A DNA stretch of 30,651 nt from Chloroflexi bacterium UBA5189 (GTDB lineage Bacteria > Chloroflexota > Limnocylindria > Limnocylindrales > CSP1-4). Positions 6,228 to 15,777 of this stretch are shown here, one piece after another. The notes beneath the pieces are model-generated. The model was not told the DNA's origin. It was given only the letters and a program-made list of their open reading frames with translations, and did no database searches. Within the stretch, counting starts at the first letter, position 1, and every line of letters starts with the position of its first letter. Both the position numbers and the translations under genes were made by a program. Where the stretch lies: contig DHWF01000033.1 in assembly GCA_002413045.1 (NCBI GenBank), forward strand, positions 1 through 30,651. Direction: 5' to 3'.

Positions 6228-8500
6228 GGATCTCGCGCCTCCAGCTGAAGAACGTCCGCCGCCACGCCGATCTCGACCTGCAGCTCGCACCGGGGCTGAC
6301 CGTCGTCCGCGGCCCCAACGAATCCGGCAAGTCGACGATCCAGCGTGCCATCGAGCTGGCGCTCACCCGGCGGGTCACGTCCGGCTCGGCCGATCTCGAT
6401 GGGATGCGCTCGTGGAACGCCAGCGACGACGATCGGCCGTGGGTGCGAATCGAGTTCGAGCAGGAGGACCTCGACGGGGTCCGGAGCGGCACGCTCGAGA
6501 AGTCGTTCCGGGGCCCGCGCGGCACGGTCAAGCTCGAGCTCGATGGCGAGACGATCACGGATCCCGCTCGCGCCGACGAGGTCCTCGCTGACCTCACCGG
6601 CATTCCCAGCGAGGGCTTCTTCCGCTCCACGGCGTCGGTCCGGCACCACGAGCTCGATGGCCTCCAGCGCGACGAGGCGGCCCTCCGTGATCGGCTCCAG
6701 GCGTCGATCTCCGGCGCGGATCGGGGCACGAGTCGGGCCAGGCGGACGCTCGAGAAGGCGCTCTACGACCTGAACACGAAGGGCGACAAGAACCCGGGCA
6801 AGATCAAGACGGCGGAGGCCGAGCTCGCGACGGCGACCGCCGCCCAGCGCAACGGCGAGGCGGCGCTGGTGCAGCTGGAGCGCGATCGCGACTCGCTGGC
6901 GCAGGCGCGCGAGGATCGCGCCGTCGCCGAGACCGGGCTGGCGGAGCAGCGCTCCCTCCTCGAGAAGGCCCGCCTCGCCGAGCGGCTCATCGCCGAGCGC
7001 GATCAGTCCAAAGAGCTCTTCCAGCGCTACAGCACCGCTGTCGACGTCAGCCAGCAGATCGACCACCTCGAGCAGACTCACCCCTCGCCCAATGGCCTGC
7101 CCGCCCTCCGCGAGGCGATGTCGAAGGTCCGCGCCGCTGACCTCCGGATCCACGAGATCAAGGCCGCCCTCGCCGGCGAGATCGAGGTCTCGTTCGTCGT
7201 CGAGGAGCCGACCCCGCGCGCCTGGCGCCCGACGGCCATCGCGGCGATCGTGGTCATCCTGCTGGCCGTCGGGATCGTCGTCGGGAACGCGCTGAACCTG
7301 CTGCCGCGCGAGCTGGGTTCGTTCGGGATCTCGGCGCTCGGCGGGATCGTCCTGCCAGGGGCCGGGGTGCTCGCGGTGCTGCTCGTCATCTTCGGCGCCG
7401 CGCTCGCGATCGTCGGCCGGCGCCAGCGGATCCGGGCCATGCACGTGACCAGGACGAAGGACCTCCGGACCCAGGAGATCGAGCGCCGGCTCCGTGGTCG
7501 GTCGATGCTGGAGCAGGAGCTCCAGATGGAGGAGGTCACCCTCCACAACCTGCTCGCCGCGCTGGAGCTTCCGGATCTCGCGGCCGTGGAGGCGCTGGTC
7601 GCGGCCGAGGAGGCCCATATGAGCAACATCCTCCGGCTGCGTGCCCAGCTGGAGGGCCTCGTCGGGCGCGAGCCCACCGAGACCCTTCCCCAGCTGCGCG
7701 ACCAGGCGGCCCTCGATATCGAGCAGAAGACGGGCGCCCTCGAAGCGCTCGGCCCCATCGCCCACGAGGCCCGCGCGCGGGAGCGGCTGGAGGTCGCCGT
7801 CGCCGACGCCGATCGCGGGCTGGGAATCGCGCGCGACGCCGAGGCGCAGTCTCGCGCCCGGGTCGAGCAGAACGCCGTCGACGCCGAGGAGGTCGCTGGG
7901 CACGCCGAGCGTGCCGCGGTCTGGAACGAGCAGCTCGCGACCCTCCAGCGCCGAGCCCGCGTTTACGACGCCACGCTGAAGGCCCTCGACACCGCCGAGC
8001 GGGCGACGATCCGGACCGCGACGCGCTACCTCGAACGGACGATGGTGGTCGACCTGGAGAAGGTGACCGCCGGGCGCTATCGCCGCGTCCAGGTGGACGA
8101 CGAGAACCTCGCGCTGCGCGTCTACGCGCCGGAGCGCGGCGACTGGGTCGACGTGTCGCTGCTCAGCCAGGGCACGCTGGACACCGTCTACCTGACCGCG
8201 CGCATCGGTCTCGTGCGACTGGTCACCGGCGACCGGCGCCCGCCGCTCGTGCTCGACGATCCGTTCGTGACCCTGGACGACGCGCGCGCCAAGCGCGCGC
8301 TCGAGCTGCTGCACGAGATCAGCACGGACTTCCAGGTCATCTACCTGACGACCTCCGACCGGTACGACAAGACGGCAGATGCCGTGGTCAAGCTGATCCC
8401 GGCCACTGCAGTCACCCCGGACCTGGACCCCGCCGAAGCCGAGCCGGCGGAGCTGCCACCGGCGGAGCTGCCACCCGCGGAGCTGACGCCCGCAGGTTAG
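6224..8500 (+). CDS. SbcC/Rad50-like ATPase with two membrane helices (YhaN type)
   Basis: A 758-residue SMC-like ATPase. The N-terminal half-site has Walker A GPNESGKST (30-38). The C-terminal half-site has the signature LLSQGTLDTVYLTARIGL (from about 646) and Walker B PLVLDDPFVTLDD (about 673-685). Between them are charged, coiled-coil-like stretches, interrupted at about 335-357 and 376-402 by two strongly hydrophobic helices flanked by Arg-rich turns (WRPTAI, GRRQRIR). Rad50 and SbcC would have a CxxC zinc hook at the coil apex; this protein contains no cysteine at all. This architecture matches YhaN-type ATPases and implies membrane anchoring. The tail ends in three PPAEL repeats. The ATG overlaps the upstream stop. 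The TAG stop overlaps the TAA stop of the convergent gene (8497-8500). The role in DNA repair is inferred from the family. Confidence 0.85.
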   Translation: MRISRLQLKNVRRHADLDLQLAPGLTVVRGPNESGKSTIQRAIELALTRRVTSGSADLDGMRSWNASDDDRPWVRIEFEQEDLDGVRSGTLEKSFRGPRGTVKLELDGETITDPARADEVLADLTGIPSEGFFRSTASVRHHELDGLQRDEAALRDRLQASISGADRGTSRARRTLEKALYDLNTKGDKNPGKIKTAEAELATATAAQRNGEAALVQLERDRDSLAQAREDRAVAETGLAEQRSLLEKARLAERLIAERDQSKELFQRYSTAVDVSQQIDHLEQTHPSPNGLPALREAMSKVRAADLRIHEIKAALAGEIEVSFVVEEPTPRAWRPTAIAAIVVILLAVGIVVGNALNLLPRELGSFGISALGGIVLPGAGVLAVLLVIFGAALAIVGRRQRIRAMHVTRTKDLRTQEIERRLRGRSMLEQELQMEEVTLHNLLAALELPDLAAVEALVAAEEAHMSNILRLRAQLEGLVGREPTETLPQLRDQAALDIEQKTGALEALGPIAHEARARERLEVAVADADRGLGIARDAEAQSRARVEQNAVDAEEVAGHAERAAVWNEQLATLQRRARVYDATLKALDTAERATIRTATRYLERTMVVDLEKVTAGRYRRVQVDDENLALRVYAPERGDWVDVSLLSQGTLDTVYLTARIGLVRLVTGDRRPPLVLDDPFVTLDDARAKRALELLHEISTDFQVIYLTTSDRYDKTADAVVKLIPATAVTPDLDPAEAEPAELPPAELPPAELTPAG
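8444..8488 (+). repeat. Three tandem 15-bp units encoding a PPAEL tail
   Basis: Units CCGGCGGAGCTGCCA at 8444-8458 and 8459-8473 are identical; a third at 8474-8488 is diverged. They encode the Pro-Ala-Glu-Leu-Pro repeats at the extreme C-terminus of the YhaN-like ATPase. Probably a slippage-generated flexible tail. Confidence 0.75.
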
Positions 8501-10653
8501 AAGCCGCCTCCCGCGCCGCCTCCGCCACCGCCCCCACCACCGCCGAATCCGGAGCCGGAGGACGACGTGGTGCTGGTGGAGATCGAGCCGATCGAGCTGG
8601 CCATGCTGCCGATGGAGCTGAAGCCGCTCGCGCCGGCGTACCAGGCCGGCGCCCAGCCGACCGACCCGGATCGCTCGGCATCGGCGAACGTGTCCTTGAT
8701 CAGGTGGTCGATGTCGTCCTTGAGCCCGAACGCGACCGCCCACACGGTGAGCAGGTCCGGCGTGGTGATCCAGGGCAGCTTGGTCCTGGTCTGCGCGACC
8801 GCCTGGTCGACGGTCTTGGCGGCCTTGATCTCGTAGCGGAGAGTGTTCCGGTAGGCGAGGGCCATGCCGAGCGCCTGCGCACCGGCCTCCGTGCGCGCGG
8901 CGAGCCGCCCGCTGAAGATGGCGATCACGACGCCTGCGGCCGCCGCCACGAGCATCGGCGGCCAGAGGAACTGCATCCCGGGCTTGATCAGCTCCGCGCT
9001 GTCCGACGTGTCGAACACGAAGAAGAACCCGAACACGACGACGACCACCACGACGGCGATGCCGATCCCCGCCCACTGGCTGGTCAGCTTGTTCGGGTCG
9101 TCACGGAAGAAGCCCGTTGCCGCCGCAGCGTGTCCGATCTCCTTCTTGAACGACTCGTACAGCTTGGCGCCCTCGCCGGACTTCAGCTGGGTCCAGCTCA
9201 GGACGCCCCCGATTGCCTTCGACGAGATCGCCAGGGCGAGACCCGCCTCGGCGGCGCCGAGCGGCCGGCGACGTGCCTCGAGCGAGTTCGCGTCGATCAG
9301 CGGCTCCGGCGGGATCACGAGATCGACGTGCTTGCCGAGCCCCGCGAACCCGGTGGCCTCCTGGAACGTGACCAGGCCACGGTGCCCGAGGTCCACGAGC
9401 GCCGAGGTGAAGCTGTCGCGCTCGACGGCGTCGTCCTGGAGCACGGTGGCGAGGGCCGGTGTGAGCCCTGGCGGCGGTGCCGGCAGGAGGACCGAGTCGT
9501 CGATGAGGATCACGCGTGCATCGCGGCCGCGCGCCCACCACGTTCGCAGGAAGAGCGCCAGCACGAGCCCCGCCCCGCCGAGCAGCGCAATCACGAGCAG
9601 CGCATGGATGAGGGTGCGGGTGCCGCGGTCCGGATTGCCGCCCGGCTGGACCACGTGGTCGACCTTGGCGAGCCCGGCCAGGAGCGCGCCGTCGAGGTCG
9701 CCGTCCTTCGCCTTCGGAAGCATGTCGTTGTTGACGATGTCGGCCGCCTCGTCCTCGGCGAGGTACTGGTCGAGGAATCCGGAGCCCGCGTACAGGTAGA
9801 TCTGGCCGTGGCTCGTGCTGTCGCGGTCCATGTCGAAGATGACGACGAGCCCGTCGTTGACGCCCGCCCGCCCGACGCCCCACGTGTTCATGATCGAGAG
9901 GGCATCGGCCCGCGCGGTCTCGGTGGAGACGTCGTAGTTGTCGGTGGGCCACGAGACGATCGCCACCTCTGCCTGCGTCCGCTGCTTGATCGCGTCGGCG
10001 ACCTTTTGGGCAGCCACGATCGTGGACCGGTCCCAGATGCTCGCGAAGTCATAGACGTTGACGCCGGGCAGGTTCGGCGGGAGCGTTCCGAGACTTCCGC
10101 CGGCAATCGGCGGGTTCGCCTCGATGCGCTCGGCGACGTTGACCAGACCCACCAGCAGCGCCGAGTCCAGGTCGCCATTCTTGGCCAGCGGGAGCATGTC
10201 CTCGTCGACGATCGTCTTCGAGGCCTCGACGGGCATCGAGGTGGCCAGCAGGCCAGAGCCTGCGTACAGGTAGATCTGGCCGTGCTCCGTGCTGCCCTTG
10301 TTCATGTCGAACAGGACGACCAGCCCATCGTTGATCCCCGACCGGCCCACGCCCCACGTGTCCATGATCGACTTAGCGTCCGCGCTCGCCGTCTGCGTCG
10401 AGACATCCGGGCCCTCGTTCTCGATCGAGACCGCCGCGATTTCGGCGTGCGTCTGGAGCCGGACCGCATCGATGATCTGCTGGGCGTTGGTCTCCGTCGA
10501 CACGTCCCAGATGTTGGCGAGGTCGTACACGTTCACGCCGTCCTGCGCGGGCGGCAGGGCCACGGCCGCCAGCGCTCCGGGCGCCGTGAGCATTGCGCCG
10601 AGGGCCATGGCGCCGAGGAGTGCGACGAGTCGGCGGACGGGCACGGAGGGCAT
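8497..10653 (-). CDS. Secreted/membrane protein with two tandem TPM domains and DUF2207-type C-terminus
   Basis: 718 residues. A signal peptide (VRRLVALLGAMALGAMLTAP, cleavage near APGALA) is followed by two TPM (TLP18.3/Psb32/MOLO-1) domains at about 38-180 and 195-335. They are near copies: both have NVYD-ANIW/ASIW, DTWGVGRSGINDGLVVLFDM versus NTWGVGRAGVNDGLVVIFDM, and GQIYLYAGSG. A transmembrane helix lies near 346-368, then a soluble region, two more helices at about 523-548 and 555-583, and a C-terminal segment (LKDDIDHLIKDTF, WAPAWYAG) ending in an SG-rich and poly-Gly tail. That order matches the DUF2207 membrane proteins. The extracytoplasmic TPM pair probably faces outward; TPM domains have reported phosphatase or protein-quality roles, but the function here is unknown. 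The start 10653 is chosen because the signal peptide begins there; a TATCAT -10 lies 11 bases upstream. Confidence 0.83.
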   Translation of the reverse strand: MPSVPVRRLVALLGAMALGAMLTAPGALAAVALPPAQDGVNVYDLANIWDVSTETNAQQIIDAVRLQTHAEIAAVSIENEGPDVSTQTASADAKSIMDTWGVGRSGINDGLVVLFDMNKGSTEHGQIYLYAGSGLLATSMPVEASKTIVDEDMLPLAKNGDLDSALLVGLVNVAERIEANPPIAGGSLGTLPPNLPGVNVYDFASIWDRSTIVAAQKVADAIKQRTQAEVAIVSWPTDNYDVSTETARADALSIMNTWGVGRAGVNDGLVVIFDMDRDSTSHGQIYLYAGSGFLDQYLAEDEAADIVNNDMLPKAKDGDLDGALLAGLAKVDHVVQPGGNPDRGTRTLIHALLVIALLGGAGLVLALFLRTWWARGRDARVILIDDSVLLPAPPPGLTPALATVLQDDAVERDSFTSALVDLGHRGLVTFQEATGFAGLGKHVDLVIPPEPLIDANSLEARRRPLGAAEAGLALAISSKAIGGVLSWTQLKSGEGAKLYESFKKEIGHAAAATGFFRDDPNKLTSQWAGIGIAVVVVVVVFGFFFVFDTSDSAELIKPGMQFLWPPMLVAAAAGVVIAIFSGRLAARTEAGAQALGMALAYRNTLRYEIKAAKTVDQAVAQTRTKLPWITTPDLLTVWAVAFGLKDDIDHLIKDTFADAERSGSVGWAPAWYAGASGFSSIGSMASSIGSISTSTTSSSGSGFGGGGGGGGGGAGGGF

Positions 10654-10676
10654 GGGCAGTCGCGATGATATGCGGA
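10654..10676. promoter_or_regulatory. Very short divergent start region with a minus-strand -10
   Basis: The start codons of the TPM protein (minus, 10653) and the DMT permease (plus, 10670) are only 16 bases apart. On the minus strand TATCAT (10670 to 10665) lies 11 bases before the ATG, giving an almost leaderless mRNA. The plus-strand promoter must lie inside the 5' end of the TPM gene. I cannot identify it. Confidence 0.35.
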
Positions 10677-11518
10677 TGCCGGTCGTCGCCCTCGGGCTCC
10701 TCGCGTCCCTCGGCTGGGGCATCGCCGATTTCGGCGGCGGCCTGACCAGCCGCCGCGGACCGGTGCTCGGCGTGCTGCTGTGGAGCCAGGTCGCGAGCCT
10801 CGCGATCGGCCTGCCGATCGCGCTTTCCCGAACCGAGCCCGTCATGCAGCCGCTCGATCTCGCGATCTGCGTCGCCGGCGGGGCGCTCGGGTCGTCCGGG
10901 CTGGCGCTCCTCTATCGCGGCCTCAGCGTGGGCCGAATGGGCGTCGTCGCGCCGGTCGCCGCGGTGCTCACCGCGCTGCTGCCGGTCAGCTTCGGGTTCC
11001 TGACCCAGGGCATCCCGTCGATCCTGTCGATCGGCGGCATCGGGTGCGCGGTCGTGAGCGTGATTCTCGTCTCCCGCGCGCCCGGGGCAGCTGACGGGCG
11101 CCCGAGCGGCCTGTGGTACGGCATCGGAGCCGGCGCGGTGTTCGGGCTGTTCACCATCGCGGTCTCGCTGCTCGGCGATGGGCTGATCCTGTCGCCGATC
11201 ATGGTGATCCGGATCGCATCGTGCCTTGCGATCGGGTCGTGGATCCTCGCTCGGCGAGCGCCGTGGCGCGTCGCGCGCCGGCTGTGGCCGGCGCTCGTCG
11301 TGGTCGGCGTCATCGACATGTCGGCGACGGTCGCGTATCTCACCGCGATCGACATCGGCCCCCTGGCGATCGCGGCGATCCTCGCCTCGCTCTACCCGGT
11401 CGTGACCACGCTCCTCGCGGCGGTCGTGCTTCGCGAGCGCATCAGCCCGATCCATGCGATCGGAATCGTGGCCGCGGGCGCGGCGGTCGCCCTGATCGCG
11501 GGTGCGTCAGCCGCCTGA
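10670..11518 (+). CDS. DMT-superfamily permease (EamA-type)
   Basis: 282 residues with about ten hydrophobic helices and two EamA-like halves. It begins MRMPVVALGLLASLGWGIADF. The second half ends in the family-typical GPLAIAAILASLYPVVTTLL, VLRERISPIHAIGIVAAGAA. It is a predicted inner-membrane exporter or importer of small metabolites; the substrate is unknown. The start is ambiguous: ATG 10670 begins the first helix, ATG 10652 adds six residues but sits only two bases after GGAGG, and ATG 10676 is also possible. The last 12 bases overlap, tail to tail, the 3' end of the minus-strand kinase gene. Confidence 0.8.
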   Translation: MRMPVVALGLLASLGWGIADFGGGLTSRRGPVLGVLLWSQVASLAIGLPIALSRTEPVMQPLDLAICVAGGALGSSGLALLYRGLSVGRMGVVAPVAAVLTALLPVSFGFLTQGIPSILSIGGIGCAVVSVILVSRAPGAADGRPSGLWYGIGAGAVFGLFTIAVSLLGDGLILSPIMVIRIASCLAIGSWILARRAPWRVARRLWPALVVVGVIDMSATVAYLTAIDIGPLAIAAILASLYPVVTTLLAAVVLRERISPIHAIGIVAAGAAVALIAGASAA

Positions 11519-12058
11519 CCGCTCGATCAGCGCCCTGGTCGACAGCGCGTCGAGCTGGGCCGCCGTCCGGACGACGTGCACGGCCGCGAACCCCTCCGCC
11601 TCCAGCACACCATCGCCGGTCGACGCGCGGAGGTCCGCGAGCTGCCGTCTGACGGCGGGCTCCGGCACGACATGGCCGGGGCGCGTGGTGTTCCTCGCGA
11701 ACACGAGCTCCGGCGCGAGATCGAGCACGAGCGCGAAGGCGGGAACCCGGTGCGCCGCGGCCCGGTGCAGCAGGCCGCGGCGCGCAGACGGCGTGACGCT
11801 CGTCGCGTCGACGACAGTCGTCAGCCCGTGCGCCAGCCGTCGGTCCAGCTCGCGGTGCAGCATCGCGAACGCGGTCTTCGTGGCCCGCTGATCGCCCTCG
11901 TCGCCGGATACGAGCTTGCGAAACGCGTCCGACGAGAGGACCGACTCGGCGGGAAAGAGTCGCCCGGCGAGCGTGGACTTGCCGGCGCCGGCGGCACCGA
12001 TGAGCACGACGAGGCAGGGCTCCGGCAATCGAAGGATCGATCCCGCGGTCTGCCTCAC
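11507..12058 (-). CDS. P-loop kinase resembling the 5'-kinase domain of polynucleotide kinase
   Basis: 183 residues. Walker A is GAAGAGKST (21-29), followed by SSDAFR with Asp44 and Arg47, the positions used as general base and phosphate ligand in T4 Pnkp-type kinases. TVVDAT is the Walker B-like strand, and a lid region with arginines (FARNTTRPGHVVPEPAVRRQ) follows. The C-terminal end LEAEGFAAVHVVRT resembles the close of the kinase module of bacterial Pnkp. Bacterial Pnkp normally also has phosphatase and adenylyltransferase domains, absent here. It could phosphorylate RNA or DNA 5' ends or a small molecule. GTG 12058 overlaps the upstream Rieske gene stop (12055-12058), so they are co-translated. 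The 3' end overlaps the convergent permease by 12 bases. Confidence 0.75.
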   Translation of the reverse strand: MRQTAGSILRLPEPCLVVLIGAAGAGKSTLAGRLFPAESVLSSDAFRKLVSGDEGDQRATKTAFAMLHRELDRRLAHGLTTVVDATSVTPSARRGLLHRAAAHRVPAFALVLDLAPELVFARNTTRPGHVVPEPAVRRQLADLRASTGDGVLEAEGFAAVHVVRTAAQLDALSTRALIERSGG

Positions 12059-12933
12059 GCGACCTTGCGACGCGCCTCCCAGCCGCCACTGTCCTTCGCT
12101 CGGACCTCGTAGGCGGGCTGGTCGTACACGGAGGGGCCGGACACAAGGTGGCCGTTCGCCAGCTCATACCGGCTCGCGTGCCACGGGCACTGGATCGTCG
12201 CGCCCACGATCGTGCCCTCCGAGAGCGGCCCGCCCGCGTGCGCGCAGGTGTCGTGCAGCGCGAGGATCGTCTCGCCCTGCCGGACGAGCACGAGCTGGTT
12301 GATCCCGAGCTTTGCCCTGATCGGCTTGCCCTCGGGGATCGCCCCGTCCACGACCTCCGCCGGCTCGAGCGCGATCCACTTCGTGCCGGCCCCCCGGAAC
12401 GCGTGCCGGCTGACCATGTTGCCGAGGACGTAGACCACATCGCCACCGACGTAGGCACCCGCCGACAGGATCAGGAAGCTCACGATCGACGTCCAGACCG
12501 CGGCGGCGGAGGCGGGCTGGCTTGCATCGACCGGGAATCGGAGGAGCAGCGACAGGCTGTACCCGGCCAGCGCGACGACCATCAGCGTGGAATGGAGCGT
12601 TGCCCGTTCGCGCGCCTTGCCGTCGGTGTCGGCGTAATCGGCGAAGCCTGCCAGCGCCGCACCGACCATCGCGAGGATGCCGACCGCGAGCGCCCACGCG
12701 GCCGCCGAGCTCGTGCCGAGGACGTCGAACACGATGACCATGAACAGGATCCCGATCGGCACGTCGGTGAGCACCGCGTGGAGCGGATGCCCGAGCCACC
12801 GCCCGATGAGCAGGTCGCGCAGCCACGGGAGGCGCCCGAAGAACCAGTTGAGGAAGCGGTGCACGAGGTCGCCGAGCGGCTTGGTCCAGCCGCCCTGGGC
12901 GTCCATCACGCGAATCAGCCAGCGCGCCAACAT
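12055..12933 (-). CDS. DUF2231 membrane domain fused to a Rieske [2Fe-2S] domain
   Basis: 292 residues. The N-terminal part (to about 175) has the DUF2231 pattern: a GHPLHAVLTDVPIG motif followed by four hydrophobic helices. The C-terminal domain is a Rieske ferredoxin with cluster ligands C230, H232, C249 and H252 (CAHAGGPLSEGTIVG, then CPWH). The spacing CxH-x16-CxxH is within the normal range. It should be an electron-transfer protein at the membrane; the redox partner is unknown. Because the Rieske domain follows the helices at the C-terminus and no Tat signal is present, I expect it on the cytoplasmic side, like oxygenase-type ferredoxins, but topology is not proven. It is coupled to the downstream kinase by a GTGA overlap. 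Confidence 0.85.
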   Translation of the reverse strand: MLARWLIRVMDAQGGWTKPLGDLVHRFLNWFFGRLPWLRDLLIGRWLGHPLHAVLTDVPIGILFMVIVFDVLGTSSAAAWALAVGILAMVGAALAGFADYADTDGKARERATLHSTLMVVALAGYSLSLLLRFPVDASQPASAAAVWTSIVSFLILSAGAYVGGDVVYVLGNMVSRHAFRGAGTKWIALEPAEVVDGAIPEGKPIRAKLGINQLVLVRQGETILALHDTCAHAGGPLSEGTIVGATIQCPWHASRYELANGHLVSGPSVYDQPAYEVRAKDSGGWEARRKVA

Positions 12934-13255
12934 CGCAGCCTGCCTCCCGCCCGGAGTCTACGTCCGTCGCCGCTGGCCGGATCCCGTGGCGCGAGGGGCG
13001 CCTGCGCGCACGCGTGTTCGCCGGCTCATATTCGCGATTCCGGAGGTCGAACGGCACGTCAATCGGCGATGCGCGTCGCGGGAATATCAGGGGACTCGCC
13101 GCGCCACCAGGGGATCGCCGCGCCGCGGGGCGGCCTCTACCAACCCTGCCGATCGCGCTCGTATTCCCCCGACGCACACACCCGGATAGACATTCAATGA
13201 GCTCGTGGAATCCGCGCATACGAGCGGCGAGCCGCCGGCCGGCCGATGCGAAGCG
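12934..13255. other. Intergenic region without a recognised gene
   Basis: About 320 bases lie between the Rieske gene start and the stop of the citrate synthase paralogue, both on the minus strand. I see no supported gene or RNA. There is one short direct repeat (GGGGACTCGCCGCGCC at 13090-13105 and GGGGATCGCCGCGCC at 13110-13124) and a G/C-rich self-complementary patch around 13230. The promoter for the Rieske-kinase pair should be here. Confidence 0.4.
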
Positions 13256-14362
13256 TCAGCCCGGGAGGTCGCGCTCCTCGGGGCCGATGTAGCGGGCGTC
13301 CGGCCGGATGATCCGGTTGGCACCAGCCTGCTCGATGATGTGGGCGGTCCAGCCCGCATGTCGAGCCAGCGCGAAGGTCGCCGGGAACAGGTCCGGTGTG
13401 AGCCCGACGCCCATCAGGACCGGCGCGGCGTAGTACTCGACGTTCGTCTTGAGCGCCCGCTCCGGGTGCAGCTCGGCAAGCACGCGCAGCGCGACATCCT
13501 CGACCGCGATCGCCTTCTCCAGCCAGTCCGGCTTGTGCTCCATCGACTCGGCGACCTTGCGGAGCGCGGCGGCGCGCGGGTCGTACGCGCGGTAGACGCG
13601 GTGCCCGAAGCCCATCAGCCGGTCGCCCTTCGCGATCGTCTCGCGGACCCAGCGCTCGGCATCGGCCGGCGAAGCGACCTGGTGGATCTGCTCGACGACC
13701 TCCGACGGAGCGCCGCCGTGCAGTGGCCCCTTCAGCGCGCCGATCGCCCCGGTGACCGCCGACGCGAGGTCGCTCCGCGTCGAGGTGATGACGCGCGCCG
13801 CGAACGTGGAGGCGTTGAGGCCATGTTCGGCGCCGACGATGAAGTACGCATCCAGCGCACGCGCCGTGGCGGCGTCGGCCCGCTCCCCATTCAGCTGATA
13901 GAGGAAGCCGGGCACGAGATCGAGCGACGGGTCCGGCTCGATCGGCTCCTGGCCGCGGCGGAGCCGGGCGAACGCGGCGAGCGCCGACGGCGAGAACGCC
14001 GTGAGGGCTCGGGCCTGCTCGGCCGTCGGCGGCCAGTCGAGCGTTTGCGCGGCGCCCCATGCGGAGACCGCGGTCCGGAGCGCGTCCATCGGCTTGGCGG
14101 TCGACGGGAGCGCTCGAAGCGCCGTCATGACGGCCGGCGGAACGGGGCTCGTCGGGAGGTGGTGGTCCGGGTCCCACTTGCCCGTCCAGAGGAGGTTGGC
14201 GACCGCCGGATAGGTCCCGTGATCGACGAGATCGCCGATCCGGTAGCCGCGGTACAGCAGGCGGCCACGCTCGCCGTCCACGTAGCCAAGGGCCGTCTCG
14301 GCGGCAATGACGCCTTCGAGGCCGGGCGAGTACGGGCGGCTGTCCGTTCGCGCTTCGATCAT
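13256..14362 (-). CDS. Citrate synthase family protein, short paralogue (citrate or 2-methylcitrate synthase)
   Basis: 368 residues, the length of the shorter bacterial citrate/2-methylcitrate synthases. Conserved pieces in order: GLEGVIAAETALGYVDGERG with LLYRGYRIGDL, the oxaloacetate His in GAEHGLNASTFAAR (about His180), LKGPLHGGAP, and MGFGHRVYRAYDPRA (second active-site His near 254). The third catalytic position, Asp in the standard NVDFYSG, is Glu here (NVEYYAAPVLMGVG). Some citrate-synthase-like clades carry Glu here, so it may have altered specificity rather than be dead. The ATG at 14362 follows 29 bases after the gltA stop on the same strand, so it probably forms an operon with gltA. 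Whether the acyl donor is acetyl-CoA or propionyl-CoA cannot be decided. Confidence 0.85.
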   Translation of the reverse strand: MIEARTDSRPYSPGLEGVIAAETALGYVDGERGRLLYRGYRIGDLVDHGTYPAVANLLWTGKWDPDHHLPTSPVPPAVMTALRALPSTAKPMDALRTAVSAWGAAQTLDWPPTAEQARALTAFSPSALAAFARLRRGQEPIEPDPSLDLVPGFLYQLNGERADAATARALDAYFIVGAEHGLNASTFAARVITSTRSDLASAVTGAIGALKGPLHGGAPSEVVEQIHQVASPADAERWVRETIAKGDRLMGFGHRVYRAYDPRAAALRKVAESMEHKPDWLEKAIAVEDVALRVLAELHPERALKTNVEYYAAPVLMGVGLTPDLFPATFALARHAGWTAHIIEQAGANRIIRPDARYIGPEERDLPG

Positions 14363-14391
14363 CGTCGGGATGGTAGCCCGGCGATCCGGAA

Positions 14392-15684
<1,293 letters not shown>

Positions 15685-15777
15685 GGTTTCTCCTTGCCGA
15701 GATCGTAGGTCCGGACGGCTGCGAGTTGAGGGCCGAAGGTCCCGAAAGGGGCGACAGGTGGACCGCCGCGCTCCGCG

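Noticed and set aside
8500..8560. CCGCCACC-type repeats as a non-coding repeat element
   Set aside because: They encode the poly-Gly C-terminal tail typical of DUF2207 proteins on the minus strand.
5729..9076. A very long open frame on the minus strand opposite the Mre11/Rad50-like genes
   Set aside because: Its product is Arg/Gly/Asp-biased low complexity without motifs, and it lies antisense to two clearly conserved genes. High G+C removes stop codons from the opposite strand.
8704..10668. Long plus-strand frame antisense to the TPM protein
   Set aside because: The product is a charged Arg/Asp/Glu/His mix with no domain, while the minus strand encodes a signal peptide, TPM domains and membrane helices.
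13090..13124. Two GGGGA-TCGCCGCGCC copies as a possible CRISPR or regulatory array
   Set aside because: There are only two short imperfect copies with five bases between them. No spacers, cas genes or further units.
12934..13255. Possible tRNA or small RNA in the gap
   Set aside because: I found no T-loop (GGTTCGA-type) with a matching acceptor stem on either strand and no clear hairpin with a terminator tract.
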